A DNA stretch of 64,000 nt, taken from the NCBI RefSeq assembly GCF_050624435.1, contig NC_134541.1, positions 106,140,805 through 106,204,804 of the forward strand, in the 5' to 3' direction. Source of the stretch: Tenrec ecaudatus. Its lineage: Eukaryota > Chordata > Mammalia > Afrosoricida > Tenrecidae. Under the pieces are notes generated by a model. That model was not told the DNA's origin. It saw only the letters and a program-made list of their open reading frames with translations, and made no database searches. Positions 41,813 through 52,768 of the stretch are shown piece after piece; the stretch's first letter is position 1; every line of letters starts with the position of its first letter. Both the position numbers and the translations under genes were made by a program.

Positions 41813-42444
41813 CCCATCCCCCGATAGGAGTTCAGTATTAGATGTTATTCTTGGTATGACCTTCTGGTGAGGGTTTGGACCTTGGACCTTGAACTTTGAC
41901 ATACAACTTTGTTGGTCAACAGGGTTTTAGGAGATGGGATGCGACCAGAGCTTACAAGATGACCTCAGAGTGGACTGTCCCTCTTGGCCCTCTGTGCTCC
42001 ACCATGATAACTTATCCCCGGAAGTCAGCGATACAAGTGGGACAGAAGACACTCAAGGTAGACTTGGATTGAACCTCCCACTTGGCCCCTGCACACAGCC
42101 AAGAGCAGCCAAATGGAAGCCCTACTGCTGCTGGTCCCCAGGCGCATGACGGGGAGATGGGCCCTTCTTGTAACCGCCTCGCTCCAGACACTGGTTTCAA
42201 AACCACTGGGTCAAGACCTCCAGGTTCTCATCAGTCCATGTATGCATTCCTTGTTATCAAATCAGTCCTTGACAAATGAGAGAGACTAGATGGCTCGAAT
42301 TCACTAGAACAGGATGAACTGGGCTATCTTCCATGAGATGGATTATTGACATAGCAGCCAAACAATGGCCGCCAACATACTCGCCGCCATGATGGCTTAG
42401 GAGCAGAGAATGATTCCTTCTGTGTGTGGGGGGGCAGGGGGTCG
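41813..42444. other. Single-copy stretch
   Basis: No repeat or gene recognised in about 630 bases. Confidence 0.4.
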
Positions 42445-42825
42445 CCATTAAGTGCAGCTGGTTCCCACTCCTGGAGACCCTCTGTACAACAGAAAGAAAC
42501 ACCGCCCAGCCCTGCACCATCCTCACAATTGTTCTCAGGTGGGAGCCCATTGTTGCAGCCACCATGTCCATCATCTTGTTTGAGGTCTTCCTTTTTCTCA
42601 GTGCCCCTCCCCTCCCCCAAGCACGATGTACTTCTCCAGGGACTGGCTTCTCCTGACGGCATCTCCAGAGTGCGTCGTAAGACAAAGTCCTGCCATCCTT
42701 GCCTCTAAGGACCATTCTGGCTGTACTCCTTCCAAGACCGATTTGTTTGTTTTTTTTTTGGCACTCCGTGGTACTCCCAATATTCTTCAACAGCACCATG
42801 GTTCAAATGCATCCAACCCAAGCAA
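42445..42825 (-). mobile_element. RTE LINE 3' region
   Basis: gtacaacagaaagaaacacc, ggagcccattgttgcagcca, caagcacgatgtacttctcc, agggactggcttctcctgac, ttcaacagcaccatggttca. The reverse strand has a relatively long broken frame containing CRQEKPVPGEV and MVAATMGS-like segments, corresponding to the RTE C-terminus. Confidence 0.88.
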
Positions 42826-43857
42826 TAGACAAGGGCCATCTTTTCTTGCTTTTCTCTGTTCAAATCATTCTGCGTGTTGCCTCTGTGTTTTAGGTCATGT
42901 GAGTCCTTGCGGTGGGTTTCTTCCTCGTGAGGATAGGCCAGTGCTTGATCATGTGCACCACTCAAGGATATACTACCGCCAAGTGAACCCCACAGCTCAA
43001 CTCTGCAATGCCCACTGGGGGGCCAGCTGCTCCCTTTCCCCTCGTCTGGGCAACCAAGGCCACCAGACATGGCCAAATCCACCCCCACTGCAGAGATCCA
43101 CTGCTCTAGATTCTACCGCCCTTGGGGACCGAGATGAAATGATGCTCCCCTCCCTGCTTTCCTGTTGCTGGCATGGGAGGTGTTCCAGGTGATGATAGAT
43201 TGATTACACATTCTTATGGCTCCATCTTAGCTGGGGGGCGTTTTTGTTTGTCTGTTTGGGTTTGTGGTTCTTCCTTTTTTTTTTTTTAAACAGCCCAGCG
43301 GGTAGTTGTTTTAATCTGCCATTAAGTCCACATCATTTCACAAATGACTGCTTACAAATGCACAGGGCTTATGGATCCAGATTGTGTTTGTGCAGGACGC
43401 AGAATTCTGCTTCCCGAAGAGGAGCCGCTTCTTCCTGAATAGGGACTCATTGTTCAATTTTTTTTTTTCAATTCATTTAATTTTATGTCCCGGGTCCCTA
43501 CCTAGGATCCCACCTTCTTCTCTAGAAATAGTCAATTTGCAGGGCGGTTATTGGAGAGAGGATGGAGAATGGTGAAGATGCCCACGGAGAAGTCAGAAGG
43601 ATCTACAGAGAAGAAGCCAGAGCCCCAGACAAGCTGTTAAGAATAATGGGCGAGGAAGTATTAGTAATGAAGGAAATCAGAGAGGATTAGAGTGACAAAT
43701 TGACTGTTATCACCTGCAAAGCTGACTCCTACTTGGCTCTCCGACATGATTCCAGATCAGATATGGGCAATTTTCACAGCCTTTGTTTCCTACTCAATTG
43801 CCTAAGATTGCCAGGCCCTTCCCCCGTGTGTGATATTTGAGGTCTCCGTATCCTAGA
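42826..43857. other. Single-copy stretch
   Basis: About 1 kb. T-runs at 43276-43287 and 43461-43468. No gene recognised; the open frame at 42626-43192 begins within the RTE and is not considered coding. Confidence 0.4.
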
Positions 43858-44060
43858 AGGAGCCCTGGCTGCACAGTGGTTTACAGGTTGGGCTGCTAAC
43901 TGCGAGGTCCAGCAATTCCAAAGCACCATTTGCTCAGTGGGAGAAAAAGGAATCCCCACTCCTGCAGAGACTTGCTGTCTGGGAAAACCAGAGGAGTAGG
44001 TCTACCCTGTCCTGTAGGGGACCTATGAGTTTTAATAGACTTGATGGTAGTGCATTTTGT
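43858..44060 (+). mobile_element. AfroSINE, full length
   Basis: aaggagccctggctgcacag, gttgggctgctaactgcgag, taccctgtcctgtaggggac, aatagacttgatggtagtgc. Confidence 0.87.
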
Positions 44061-44078
44061 TTGAGTTTCAGTTGTGGA

Positions 44079-44278
44079 AGGACCCTGAGGCATAGTGGGT
44101 TATGAGTTGGGCTTCTAACTTCAAGGTTAGCAGTTCAAAACCACCAGCTGCTCCAGAGAAGAAGTGGAGGCTTTCTAGTCCCACAAAGCGTTATAGTTTC
44201 AGGAACCCACACGGGCAGTTCCACCCTGGCCTACAGTGTTGCTCTGAGTCTAATGGCCAGTGAGTTGGGTTTTTGAGA
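44079..44278 (+). mobile_element. AfroSINE, full length
   Basis: aaggaccctgaggcatagtg, caaggttagcagttcaaaac, gcgttatagtttcaggaacc, gcagttccaccctggcctac. Confidence 0.86.
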
Positions 44279-44399
44279 GGTGGTGGAAGCAATTTGTGAT
44301 GCATTACTACCCCGAATATTGGCCGCTTAAACCTGCCTGGCAGTGCTGCGGAAGAAAGGTCTGGGGATCCGCTTCTGTAAAGATTTCTTGTTGCTGTTG

Positions 44400-44512
44400 T
44401 CAGTTTCCTGTCTACTCCAGTAAAGAGTTAGAGCTTCCTGCAGGGGCAGGGTTACCCTGCTCTGTGGGGTCATTATGAGTCAGCATCAACTCGATGGCAG
44501 GGAGTTTGTACT
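44400..44512 (+). mobile_element. AfroSINE, 3' half
   Basis: cctgtctactccagtaaaga, gagttagagcttcctgcagg, gtcagcatcaactcgatggc. 44280-44400 looks like an older broken SINE body. Confidence 0.7.
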
Positions 44513-44760
44513 TCCCATGGGGCTCCAAGGCTGTGGCCCATTAACAGCGGGTCAACGCCAGGCCTTTCTTTCCAGGTGCCCCGGGTGGGCGGAAAACCTG
44601 TTGGCTAACAGTCAATGACTAACACCTTACGTTGCGCAGGACCCCTTCCCGCCAAGAACACGCAGAGCAGTACAACTCCACTAGGTCAGTAACAGATGGG
44701 GCCTCTGTGGGTCAGAACTGACCTGTGACACGCACTGGGCAGTATTAACATCATTTCAAA
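44513..44760. mobile_element. Mixed composite-SINE/RTE debris
   Basis: caacgccaggcctttctttc resembles the reverse composite-SINE body, and gggtcagaactgacctgtga the forward RTE/SINE 3' end. Too broken to split reliably. Confidence 0.4.
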
Positions 44761-44802
44761 AAAGCAACAACGGCCATTATTAGGAACCAACCAAGCTACA
44801 AC

Positions 44803-45297
44803 CATACCCACTGCCATGGAGGCGGTGCTGGCTCATTGCAACCCTATGGGACAGAGGAGACTGCCCACTGTGGGTATCAGAGACTGGAATCTTTTTTTTA
44901 ATCATTTTATTGGGGGCTCTTACAGCTCTTATAACATTTCATACATCAATAGTATCAAGCATATTTGTACATATGTTGCCATCATCATTTCCAAAACATT
45001 TTCTACTTGAGCCCTTGGTATAAGTTCCTCTTTTTTTCCCTTTCCCTCCCTTACCCTCCCACCCTCGTGAATCCTTGATCAATTATGTATTGTTATTATT
45101 ATTTTGTACCTTACACTGTCACCCACATTTCTGTTATCTGTCCCCTTCGGGGAGGGGGGTAGCTAGTCCGAGACTAAAATTCTTTATGGGCGTACGAAGC
45201 CTCTTCTTTCTCCCATGGAGAGGCTGGTGGTTTTGAACAGTTGACCTTGTGGTTAGCAGCACACTGCATAATCACTAAACCACCCGGCCTCCTCCTA
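44803..45297 (-). mobile_element. AfroSINE split by an L1 insertion
   Basis: Left part 44803-44890 (aacctatggg-like gcaaccctatgggacagagg, gggtatcagagactggaat) resumes at about 45165 (ccgagactaaaattctttat, ggctggtggttttgaacagt, gcagcacactgcataatcac). Both parts read in reverse. Confidence 0.8.
44891..45163 (-). mobile_element. Afrotherian L1 3' end nested in a SINE
   Basis: T-run 44893-44899 (reversed tail), then tcattttattgggggctctt, caagcatatttgtacatatg, tacttgagcccttggtataa, ccctttccctcccttaccct. Same family as 32015 and 35820. Confidence 0.85.
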
Positions 45298-46159
45298 GGA
45301 GCTAAAGCACTGGAAAAGCGATTTCCGACCCACAGTGTGACCTCAGGGCTGTAGCCTGCTGAGGGGCCCAGTCTGATTCAGCGCAACCAGAATGGCTGTG
45401 CTTTGCCTGTAAATTGATATAAAACAACTCACCTGATGTAAACTGGAAGGAAAGAGAGTAACTCATCCCTCAGCTCCCTTGAAAAACAACCTAAATGTTG
45501 TACCAAGATTCCTGTGGCATTTCTTCCACCCTTAAATTTTAATAATACAAATAAAAAATTCTATTCTCCCTAGTCACGTCAATTTTTAACTTTAATTGGT
45601 AGGCCTTCATTTATTATTTCTAAAGCATAAAAATTCTAATATCCAGGATTTATACCAAGCCGAGGCAATCCTGACTGCAGATGTATTTTGAAGAGCACTA
45701 GAAAACAGCAAAAGCTCATGAACACTAGGGAAATTTACGTTTGGTCCACAATAGACACAGATTTCTTTTCTGTTCTTCCCTCCCGCCCCCCAGTAAATCC
45801 ATGCATTGACTAACTCTATTATATCTCATCAGTGAAAGAGACAGGCTTTTGCAACCCCTGGAGTGATAAGGAAGGCTTTTTGCAGGGAACCCGAGTGGGA
45901 TTGAATCAGTGGCAGAGACTCAGGTCTGCTCAATATAGAGCAACCACTGACGACTTGGAAATTGAATCAGAAGCAAAGGCTGGAAGGCGGCATGAAACTT
46001 CAGTGACACGGAAGTATCCTCATTGATCCACAGGCGATCAACTGATAGGGCTTTCTGCTGCAGGGATTTCTAGTCACAAAACAAGCTTGGCTAAAAAATG
46101 CAAAGGAAGGAGGGATGCCGAGAGGCCTGAAGAACACAAAAAGCAAGACACAGATAATA
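45298..46159. other. Single-copy stretch, candidate conserved non-coding block
   Basis: 45400-45770 is A+T-rich and TE-free (taaattttaataatacaaat, tttttaactttaattggtag). No coding signal. Confidence 0.42.
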
Positions 46160-46488
46160 CCTCCTCCGGCACCACCACCCACCAATACACGACTACCACG
46201 ACATGACAACCACTACTCGACCATTACCACCACTTCCACCACCATCACTACCGCCACTTCCTATCACCAGCCCCACCACCATCGACCAGCACTACTACCA
46301 TCACCACGACCACCATCAATCATCACCACCACCTCCACCGCGACCACCATCAATCATCACCACCACCTCCACCATGACCACCATCTCCACCTCTACCATC
46401 ACCACCTTTACTCACCCACAGCTCCACACCACCACTACTACCACCACCACCACCACCTCCACCACCAGCACCACCACCAGCACCCTGG
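46160..46488. repeat. (CCA/CAC)n compound microsatellite, about 330 bp
   Basis: Imperfect CCA/CAT/CTA trinucleotide array, purest at 46425-46480. It ends directly on an AfroSINE 3' half. The overlapping long open frames rich in Pro, Thr and His are artefacts of the array. Confidence 0.93.
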
Positions 46489-46580
46489 GAGAAAGATGAG
46501 GCTGCCTGCTCCTGTAAAGACTTACAGCCTGGGAAACCCGTGGAACAGTTACACTACAGGGATATACCATGAGTCAGTTG
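46488..46580 (+). mobile_element. AfroSINE, 3' half
   Basis: tgggagaaagatgaggctgc, ctgctcctgtaaagacttac, agcctgggaaacccgtggaa. The 5' half is replaced by the microsatellite. Confidence 0.8.
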
Positions 46581-46859
46581 GGGCCTGCTTTGAAAGTAGG
46601 TCTCAGTCCCTGGAGTGTGTACATATCACCTTATAAGGAGAAAGGACCTTGGAGATGTGGGTCGTTGAAGAACCTAAGATGGAAACCTTTCCTGGATAAA
46701 CCTCCCACCCATTGCCATTGTGCAGAGTCAGACTCTTTGTGACCGGACAGCCTCATCTCTCTACCATGGAGCAGGGGTGTGTGAACAGCCTAGCCTTAAC
46801 CCACTGCCAGGAGGTATGATAAAGCCAGGTGCACCTGTATGACTACCACTGTGACTACA

Positions 46860-47065
46860 ATGAGGAGGCCTGGTGGCATTGTGGGCTATCCACTGATCTG
46901 CTAACCACAAGGTCAGCAGTTCAAACCCACCAGCTGCTCAGAAGGAGAAAACACTGTGACTATCAACTCCAGGCGACAGTGACAGTGTCAGGACCCAGAG
47001 GTGCATTGCCACTCTGTCCTACAAGGTCACTTTTTGTTGAAATGGATTAGATGGCACGGGGTCAG
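46860..47065 (+). mobile_element. AfroSINE, full length
   Basis: ggaggcctggtggcattgtg, caaggtcagcagttcaaacc, ccactctgtcctacaaggtc, aaatggattagatggcacgg. Confidence 0.82.
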
Positions 47066-47239
47066 AGGACAACAAGGATGACATCGGATACAACCACTGA
47101 CAACACAAAGCAACCCTTTGGCAGCCAAGATGCGGCCGGCCCTCCTGCAAGAATTCTCAGCTGCTGTCTTTCTGAATAGGGGTCACTCTGCCTGCACTTC
47201 AGACAAGACAGCAACGGGCTCCTATCAGACAAGCATCAA

Positions 47240-47443
47240 GCCCCTCCCACTGCCCTCAAGCAACCCAGGCTCATAGCAACCCCAGGGGACACAGTATCCC
47301 TGCCCCCACACGGTTTCAGGGTCCACCGGTCTTGCCGGCAGCAGACTGCTCCATCTTTCCCCCGCCAAACTGCTGGTTGGTTCAAACTACTGAACTTCTG
47401 GTTGCCAGCCCGTGCTTGACTCGCTGTGCCACCGGGGCCCCTC
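47240..47443 (-). mobile_element. AfroSINE, full length
   Basis: cccactgccctcaagcaacc, ggctcatagcaaccccaggg, ggttggttcaaactactgaa, cgctgtgccaccggggcccc. Confidence 0.82.
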
Positions 47444-47934
47444 AGCCATTCAGCAGCAGATCTGAAGTGAGAGCTCAGACAGCTGATTCCTGCTACCCCC
47501 TCCCCAGCCCCTGCCATCAGGATTTTGCTCCAGCGAGCTGTTCAAGCTTCTGTATCACACGACGCACGCTTCTCGTCCACAAAGAGAGAAGAGACGGGCA
47601 TCATCCCGGAGATGCTTGGGCTACCCTATCTTGGTGAGTTTCCAGAGATGAGAAATTCTGAAAAGTAGTAGGAGGTATGCAGTGAGTGTAAATAGAATCT
47701 TAACTGGTCAACCTGTTTCCAGGTATGAGAAATACTGTCATCTGATGTTTCTAAGGCGCTGATGTTGCTACTTGCCTTTGAGTCAGGATTGAGTGTAACA
47801 GAGACAAAACCCATACAGTCGTAACAGTTTAGCCCGAACAGATGCAGAAAAACAAAACAGAGACTAATAATCCAGGTGTGCTGTGTACATGAGTGTGCAG
47901 GACTGCTCCAAAGAGTTTGAAAGGCAGATTGCAA
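47444..47934. other. Single-copy stretch
   Basis: No repeat or gene recognised in about 490 bases. Confidence 0.4.
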
Positions 47935-48020
47935 AATTTGTCTTCCAAGACACAGCCAGTGGGCTAGAACTTCCAACTTGCAGGTTGCCAGTCCGCTGAT
48001 GAATCATTTGCACTCCTCAG
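47935..48020 (-). mobile_element. AfroSINE, 5' fragment
   Basis: agccagtgggctagaacttc, caacttgcaggttgccagtc: reverse box B and upstream part. Confidence 0.55.
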
Positions 48021-48045
48021 GAACACTAATAAGACCATCTCACTC

Positions 48046-48519
48046 GTGGCAGTTACATAATCTCCTGTCAACTTGAGTCAATGAGTGGAATCTAGTCTGT
48101 TAATCAGGTTGCAGCTTGATGACCTCATTTGGAGGCTCAATGGAGATAAATAGCTCACTGGAGATTGGACCCACTCTCTCTGCCTTCCCTTTCCTGCTGG
48201 TGAAACACTCAGAGAGCTGGAGGAGACGTGTGGAGACCCACGCCAGCACTGAGATGCTTCTACTTCCACTGGATCCACAAGACCTTCCACCCACTGGCTT
48301 GTGATCTTCCTGCATTTGACATCATTGCAGTGCTCCGTGAGTCTAAAGAGGAATTTAAAGAGCAGTATCGGACACATGGGCTAATATAGGGCTTATGGAC
48401 TTGATCTGGACTGGGCTGGGATGTTTTCTCAATCTATAATTGCTCTTTTATAGAAAGCCCTTTCTCATACACATATGAATGTCTATGGATTTGTTTCTCT
48501 AGTCAACCCAGACTAACAC
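48046..48519. mobile_element. LTR-like interspersed repeat, copy 2
   Basis: gtggcagttacataatctcc, acctcatttggaggctcaat, gagatgcttctacttccact, gggctgggatgttttctcaa, gtcaacccagactaaca. Same orientation as 20288-20788 and about 30 bp shorter. No coding capacity, no flanking internal retrovirus-like sequence. Confidence 0.7.
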
Positions 48520-48539
48520 ACCACTGCAGCTGAGGATTA

Positions 48540-48925
48540 ATGTGCATGTGCTCCAAGCCATGGTATTTTTAATCACCTCGTATGCATGTGAAACTTGGAT
48601 ATTGACTAAGGCAGTGCTGGTGAAGAAAATCAATGCATTTGATTGGCAGTGCCGGTGAAGAATGTTGAAAGTACCACGGACTGCCAAGAGAACCAACCGA
48701 ACTGTTTTGAAAAAAGTCCAGCCAGAATGCTTCTTAGAGGCAAAGATGGTGAGGAAGGCCCAGCCCCTGGAGCAGGTCAAGAGGAGCAGTGGAGGGGAGG
48801 AAGGCCCTCAAGAAGGAGAGGGACTTGTGGCTGACACGACAGACTCCAGCAGAAAGACAGTTATGAGGATGGCGCAGGACTGGGCAGTGCTTTCTGGGGT
48901 TGTTCATTGAGTTGCGATGTGTCTG
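48540..48925 (+). mobile_element. RTE LINE 3' region
   Basis: aatcacctcgtatgcatgtg, agtaccacggactgccaaga, gtccagccagaatgcttctt, gaggatggcgcaggactggg. The + strand shows PRTAKRTNRTVLKKVQPE (18 residues), the RTE C-terminal domain, then a deletion of the promoter-distal part. Confidence 0.85.
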
Positions 48926-48954
48926 GACCGGCTTCGCAGCAACTGCCAACAACC

Positions 48955-49148
48955 ACTGCTGCCGAGTGGATTCCCACTCCCAGAACCCCTAGAGGACAGA
49001 CCAGAACTACCCCATGGGTTTGTCCAGGCTGTGCTCTTTATGGACACAGACTTCCCCCTCCTTCTCCTGCAGAGCATCTGCTGGGGTCGAACCATCAACC
49101 TCTTGTTTCGCAGCCAAGCACTTAACCACTGCACCGCTGGGACTCCTT
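48955..49148 (-). mobile_element. AfroSINE, full length
   Basis: actgctgccgagtggattcc, gtccaggctgtgctctttat, ctggggtcgaaccatcaacc, aagcacttaaccactgcacc. Confidence 0.85.
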
Positions 49149-49234
49149 CTATAGGACCACCGGACTCTCTCATGGTAAAGGAGTCAACAGTGGCAGCTTC
49201 TCTTTGATTAAACAACTACGTAGGCCTTGAGTCC

Positions 49235-49412
49235 TAGGAGCCCTGGTGGTGCTCTGGCATACTCATTGAGCTGCTCACTCCAAGGTCAGTGGTTCAAACC
49301 CACCAGCCTCCCCAAGAGAGGCAGGTGCAGCACTCTGCTCCTGTAAAGATGTGCAGTGTCCGGATCCTTGCAGGGTCACTCTGAGCCAGAATCCGCTGGG
49401 TGGCAGTAGGGT
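49235..49412 (+). mobile_element. AfroSINE, full length
   Basis: aggagccctggtggtgctct, caaggtcagtggttcaaacc, cactctgctcctgtaaagat, agccagaatccgctgggtgg. Confidence 0.87.
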
Positions 49413-49639
49413 ATATCAGAAGCCTATTGCCCAGGGGGAGCAGTGGGGTGTCCAAAGACCTTTGTTCAAGGTTTCCATGGGTGCTTTCATCAAGAAGAAG
49501 TCTTCAGAGAGTAGCAGCATCTAATAGAGCGACAGCAGTGGTTAGGTGTAATGGCAAACTTAAACGGAGTGACTGTGGACCCGGAGGCTCATCTTCCTGA
49601 AAATTGCACAATGTTGTATAAGAAACATTACTGATCAAA

Positions 49640-49785
49640 CGTCCACAGTCCACCGTGGGGTTTCCAAGGTCAACAACTTCCAGGAAGAAGAATGCCACAT
49701 CTTTCCCCCAAGGAGCCCCGGTACGGTCATGCCACCAAGCTTTCACTTAGCAGCCGACTGCTTAAGCACAGCACCTCTGTGGCAC
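49640..49785 (-). mobile_element. AfroSINE, degraded
   Basis: ggggtttccaaggtcaacaa, catctttcccccaaggagcc, gcagccgactgcttaagcac. Confidence 0.6.
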
Positions 49786-50179
49786 AATGAAGCAACAGCA
49801 GGCACGATACTCTAGCCTGTGTGAGTCCCAGTCAGTGCCCCAGCACCCACAAACCTCCGGGGGGAGCGGGGACTCCCAGATGTGGCTCCTCAGTGAGCTA
49901 GAAGACAGGCATCACGCTGAAGCTTATTTTCCTGCATGTGTTTACACTCCTTCCACTGTGTCTGCAATCTGCGTGCATTGTTTTCTCAAAAGAAATAGAG
50001 TTAAAGACACACACACATGCACACACACACACGATGTTCAGGAACATAACCAAAGACAAACGGAATCCAGACTTTCTGGAGCCACAGAAGCTTAATGGAC
50101 CACTGAATGTCTTGCTCTGAGGTCATCTTTGAACCTTAAAGCAAAGCAGTATCTCCTGACGTCTCCTTAAAACTGAAGG
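49786..50179. other. Single-copy stretch with CA run
   Basis: Unrecognised except (CA)n at 50009-50033. Confidence 0.4.
50009..50033. repeat. (CA)n microsatellite
   Basis: CA units with one CATG interruption. Confidence 0.9.
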
Positions 50180-50440
50180 CTGTCGTTGTTGCTGCTGTGA
50201 GGCACTGTCCAAGCAGGTCCCACTCGAGCACCCCTGGCCCAACAGAACAGAACACCGCCCGGCCCTGCACCCTCTGCTTAAGTGGTCTTAGGTTTGAGCC
50301 ATTGTTACGGTCACTGTGTCCATCCATCTTCCTGAGGGACTTCCTCTCTTTCGGTGCCCCTCCACTTTACCGTGCATGAAGGCCTTCACCAGGGTCTGGT
50401 CTCTCCTTCCTTGCGTCATGTCCAAAGTACACAGTTTAGC
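50180..50440 (-). mobile_element. RTE LINE 3' region
   Basis: gtcgttgttgctgctgtgag, aacagaacagaacaccgccc, gagccattgttacggtcact, gcatgaaggccttcaccagg, catgtccaaagtacacag. Confidence 0.85.
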
Positions 50441-51089
50441 TTAATGTGATAGCGTGACATTTCTTACTACAGCTCTTCTCCCCAAGTCTCTGTGACTCCC
50501 ACTATATGACTGGGTGGGACTATGCAAATAGGGCGTGTGTAACATTAAGAGAGCAGATTGGTCAATGACCACCCCCATTCACAGCTGTCAGGTCTGTGAT
50601 GCACCAGAAAGAGAGAAAGCCCAGGACCATGGGCAGGCACGTTCCAGATCTCTGTCTGAGGGCCGGGGACCAAGACCAGAGGCACTGGGGACTGTGGCGT
50701 GGACATTGTGGGACTCAGCAAGAGGAGCAGCACAGAGATGATGGGACTGCGAGACAGAGAGGCGGGTGGCCTTCCCGGCCTATGGCGGCAGAAGCCAAGG
50801 GGCTGCACACAAGGCTGAGGACTAGAGAGAGAGAAACGTGGTTGCTGGCTGACGAGAGGTGTTGCTATAGACCAATAACTGTGTCCTTCCTGTTACTGAC
50901 CTTGACTGTAATTCATTCACGTCCATAGTAAACGCCCACAAATGTGAGTACCGTCTGTGAGAGATTTGTGGCCATTCCCGACGAATTCTGCCGCTCTGTA
51001 CAGAAGTAGAGTATTGTGGGAGGAATGGTGGGGGTCGAAGGTGAGTCAATGTCATGGGACAGAGAACAACTGAGAAAACCCAGAAAACC
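50441..51089. other. Single-copy stretch
   Basis: Unrecognised. The purine-rich section at 50590-50840 may be an old repeat that I cannot name. Confidence 0.4.
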
Positions 51090-51155
51090 AAACTCACTGC
51101 CATCGAGTTGATTCCTACTCATAGCGGTCCTATAAGACACTGTCCCTGTGCCAAG
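51090..51155 (-). mobile_element. AfroSINE, 3' piece
   Basis: aaactcactgccatcgagtt, gattcctactcatagcggtc, ctataagaca. Confidence 0.78.
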
Positions 51156-51165
51156 GCTGCCAAGG

Positions 51166-51345
51166 CTATAGCCATGGTGGTGTAGGGTCCACGTGGGGCT
51201 GCCATCCCTAGGGTCAGCAGTTCAGAACCGCCAGCAGCTGCAAGGGAGAAAGACTGGGGGCTTTCTTCTGCTGTAAACAGTTCCAGTCTCAGAAATCCAC
51301 AGGGGCTTGCAGTGGGTCAGCACTGACTCTATGGCAGTGAGAGTC
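51166..51345 (+). mobile_element. AfroSINE, full length
   Basis: ctatagccatggtggtgtag, agggtcagcagttcagaacc, gttccagtctcagaaatcca, cagcactgactctatggcag. Confidence 0.83.
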
Positions 51346-52057
51346 ACTCTTTAGGGGTGCTCCATCCAGCAGACACAGGAGATTAGTAGACACCATCTCT
51401 AAGGGACAGGCTAGCACTCTATTTGGGGGTGGGAGGGCCTTGTCTTTTCCTTGTCGACATCGGCACTTCCCCCTGCTCCGTGAAGCACCCACTGATGGCG
51501 TTCTGTCCCAGCACCGTTGCCACAACTGTGGGTTCTCAGATCCTTCTGACCAGAAAGCCCGATGATCCCTTTACCTCCGGAGCTATGAATAGTGTCAGGG
51601 TGTGAGTAGCGCTCTGTGTAAAGGGTGCCAAGTACCTTCTAGCAACAGATGCGTGGTGCATGACAACTGGCTTCTGTGCAGAACAAATGATCGTCTGCGA
51701 CCATCCTCCCTGCTGCCCCAGGCCCCCAGCTCCTCCAGCGCCTAACATAAAAATGGAGGCTGGGCCCCGGAGGCCCATGAAAAATCAGGCATGGGGCAGG
51801 TAGGGAGAGGTGTGATAAGCCACGAAATGCTCTCTTTGGAGTATGCCTCCAGTCAGGCACTAATCTTCTCCCTGGCGTCCGGGTGTCTCCCTTTGGCAGA
51901 CAAATGGCCAGGCGGATCTGGGAAGTGACACACCCGCCAGGCTTGTTTAAAAGAGAATGAGTCCCCTGGGACCAGAGGCAAGCGAGGGCTTCAGAGGCTA
52001 AATCAAAAACTGGAAGAGTGTTTGCTTTTTGGGGAGGGCGACTGTGGGGGGGCGGGG
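51346..52057. other. Single-copy stretch
   Basis: About 700 bases; no repeat recognised, G-rich near its right end (52021-52060). Open frames on the minus strand (e.g. 51639-52139) have no domain I know. Confidence 0.4.
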
Positions 52058-52222
52058 AGTGCTGGGCTGCTACCCGAAAGATATGCTGTTGGGGCCGGCC
52101 GACAGCTCCTAATGGGGAAATCTGGGGATGTGCTCCCATGAGAAAAACTCAGGGAGATTTCTGCTCTGGCCTGTAGGGCCCCTAGGAGTTGGGATCGACT
52201 CCTCGGAACTGGTTTGGCTTTT
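52058..52222 (+). mobile_element. AfroSINE, partial
   Basis: gggagtgctgggctgctacc, ctctggcctgtagggcccct, gttgggatcgactcctcgga. Confidence 0.72.
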
Positions 52223-52339
52223 GGTTCTCGGTATAACGGGCACGGTTCTGAGCCTCTAACTCCAGCTTTCAAGATTCCAACGCACCACTCCCAGGAAAGC
52301 CAACAACAAGGCCATCGAGTCAGTTCCAACTGATACAAC

Positions 52340-52540
52340 TCAAGCTCACTGCCAGCGAGGTCACTGGGACTCAGGGCAACTGTGTAGGGCAGGGCAGCAC
52401 TGCGCTTGTGGGTTTCTGAGACTCTCACTCTTGGCAGGGTACAAAGCATAGTCTTTCTCCCTGGGGGCAGCAGGCGGTTCAAACTGATGACACTGGGTTA
52501 GCAGCTCCACGTGGAAGCACCCGATGCCGCCCGCGAGGGC
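52340..52540 (-). mobile_element. AfroSINE, full length
   Basis: aagctcactgccagcgaggt, gtgggtttctgagactctca, gtctttctccctgggggcag, ggcggttcaaactgatgaca. Confidence 0.82.
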
Positions 52541-52544
52541 GCCT

Positions 52545-52665
52545 GCTCATAGCAACCCTCTATGGCTTTGGGGACTGTGAATCTTGTACAGAAGTAGAGC
52601 ATCCCCTTCGTCCGAGGACTAGCTGGTGGGTCGGCAACACCGATTTTGTGGATAGCAGTCTAATA
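52545..52665 (-). mobile_element. AfroSINE, partial
   Basis: ctgctcatagcaaccctcta, ggggactgtgaatcttgtac, gactagctggtgggtcggca. Confidence 0.7.
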
Positions 52666-52694
52666 TTGATCGGAAAGCTCAAGACCGTCGCCTT

Positions 52695-52768
52695 AGACAT
52701 TGCGTGGGGCATTTCTATTCTGTCTTAGCAGGTTGCCGGGATTCTGAAGGGACTCCGTGGCAGGAGGT
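52695..52768 (+). mobile_element. AfroSINE, 3' piece
   Basis: gggcatttctattctgtctt, ctgaagggactccgtggcag. The pentanucleotide run starts at its 3' end. Confidence 0.6.

Noticed and set aside
42257-42799. 180-codon frame on the - strand as a host gene
   Set aside because: The conserved part is the RTE LINE C-terminus; the rest is flanking sequence.
46115-46636. Pro/Thr/His-rich frame
   Set aside because: Translation of the CCA microsatellite; simple repeats stay open in several frames.
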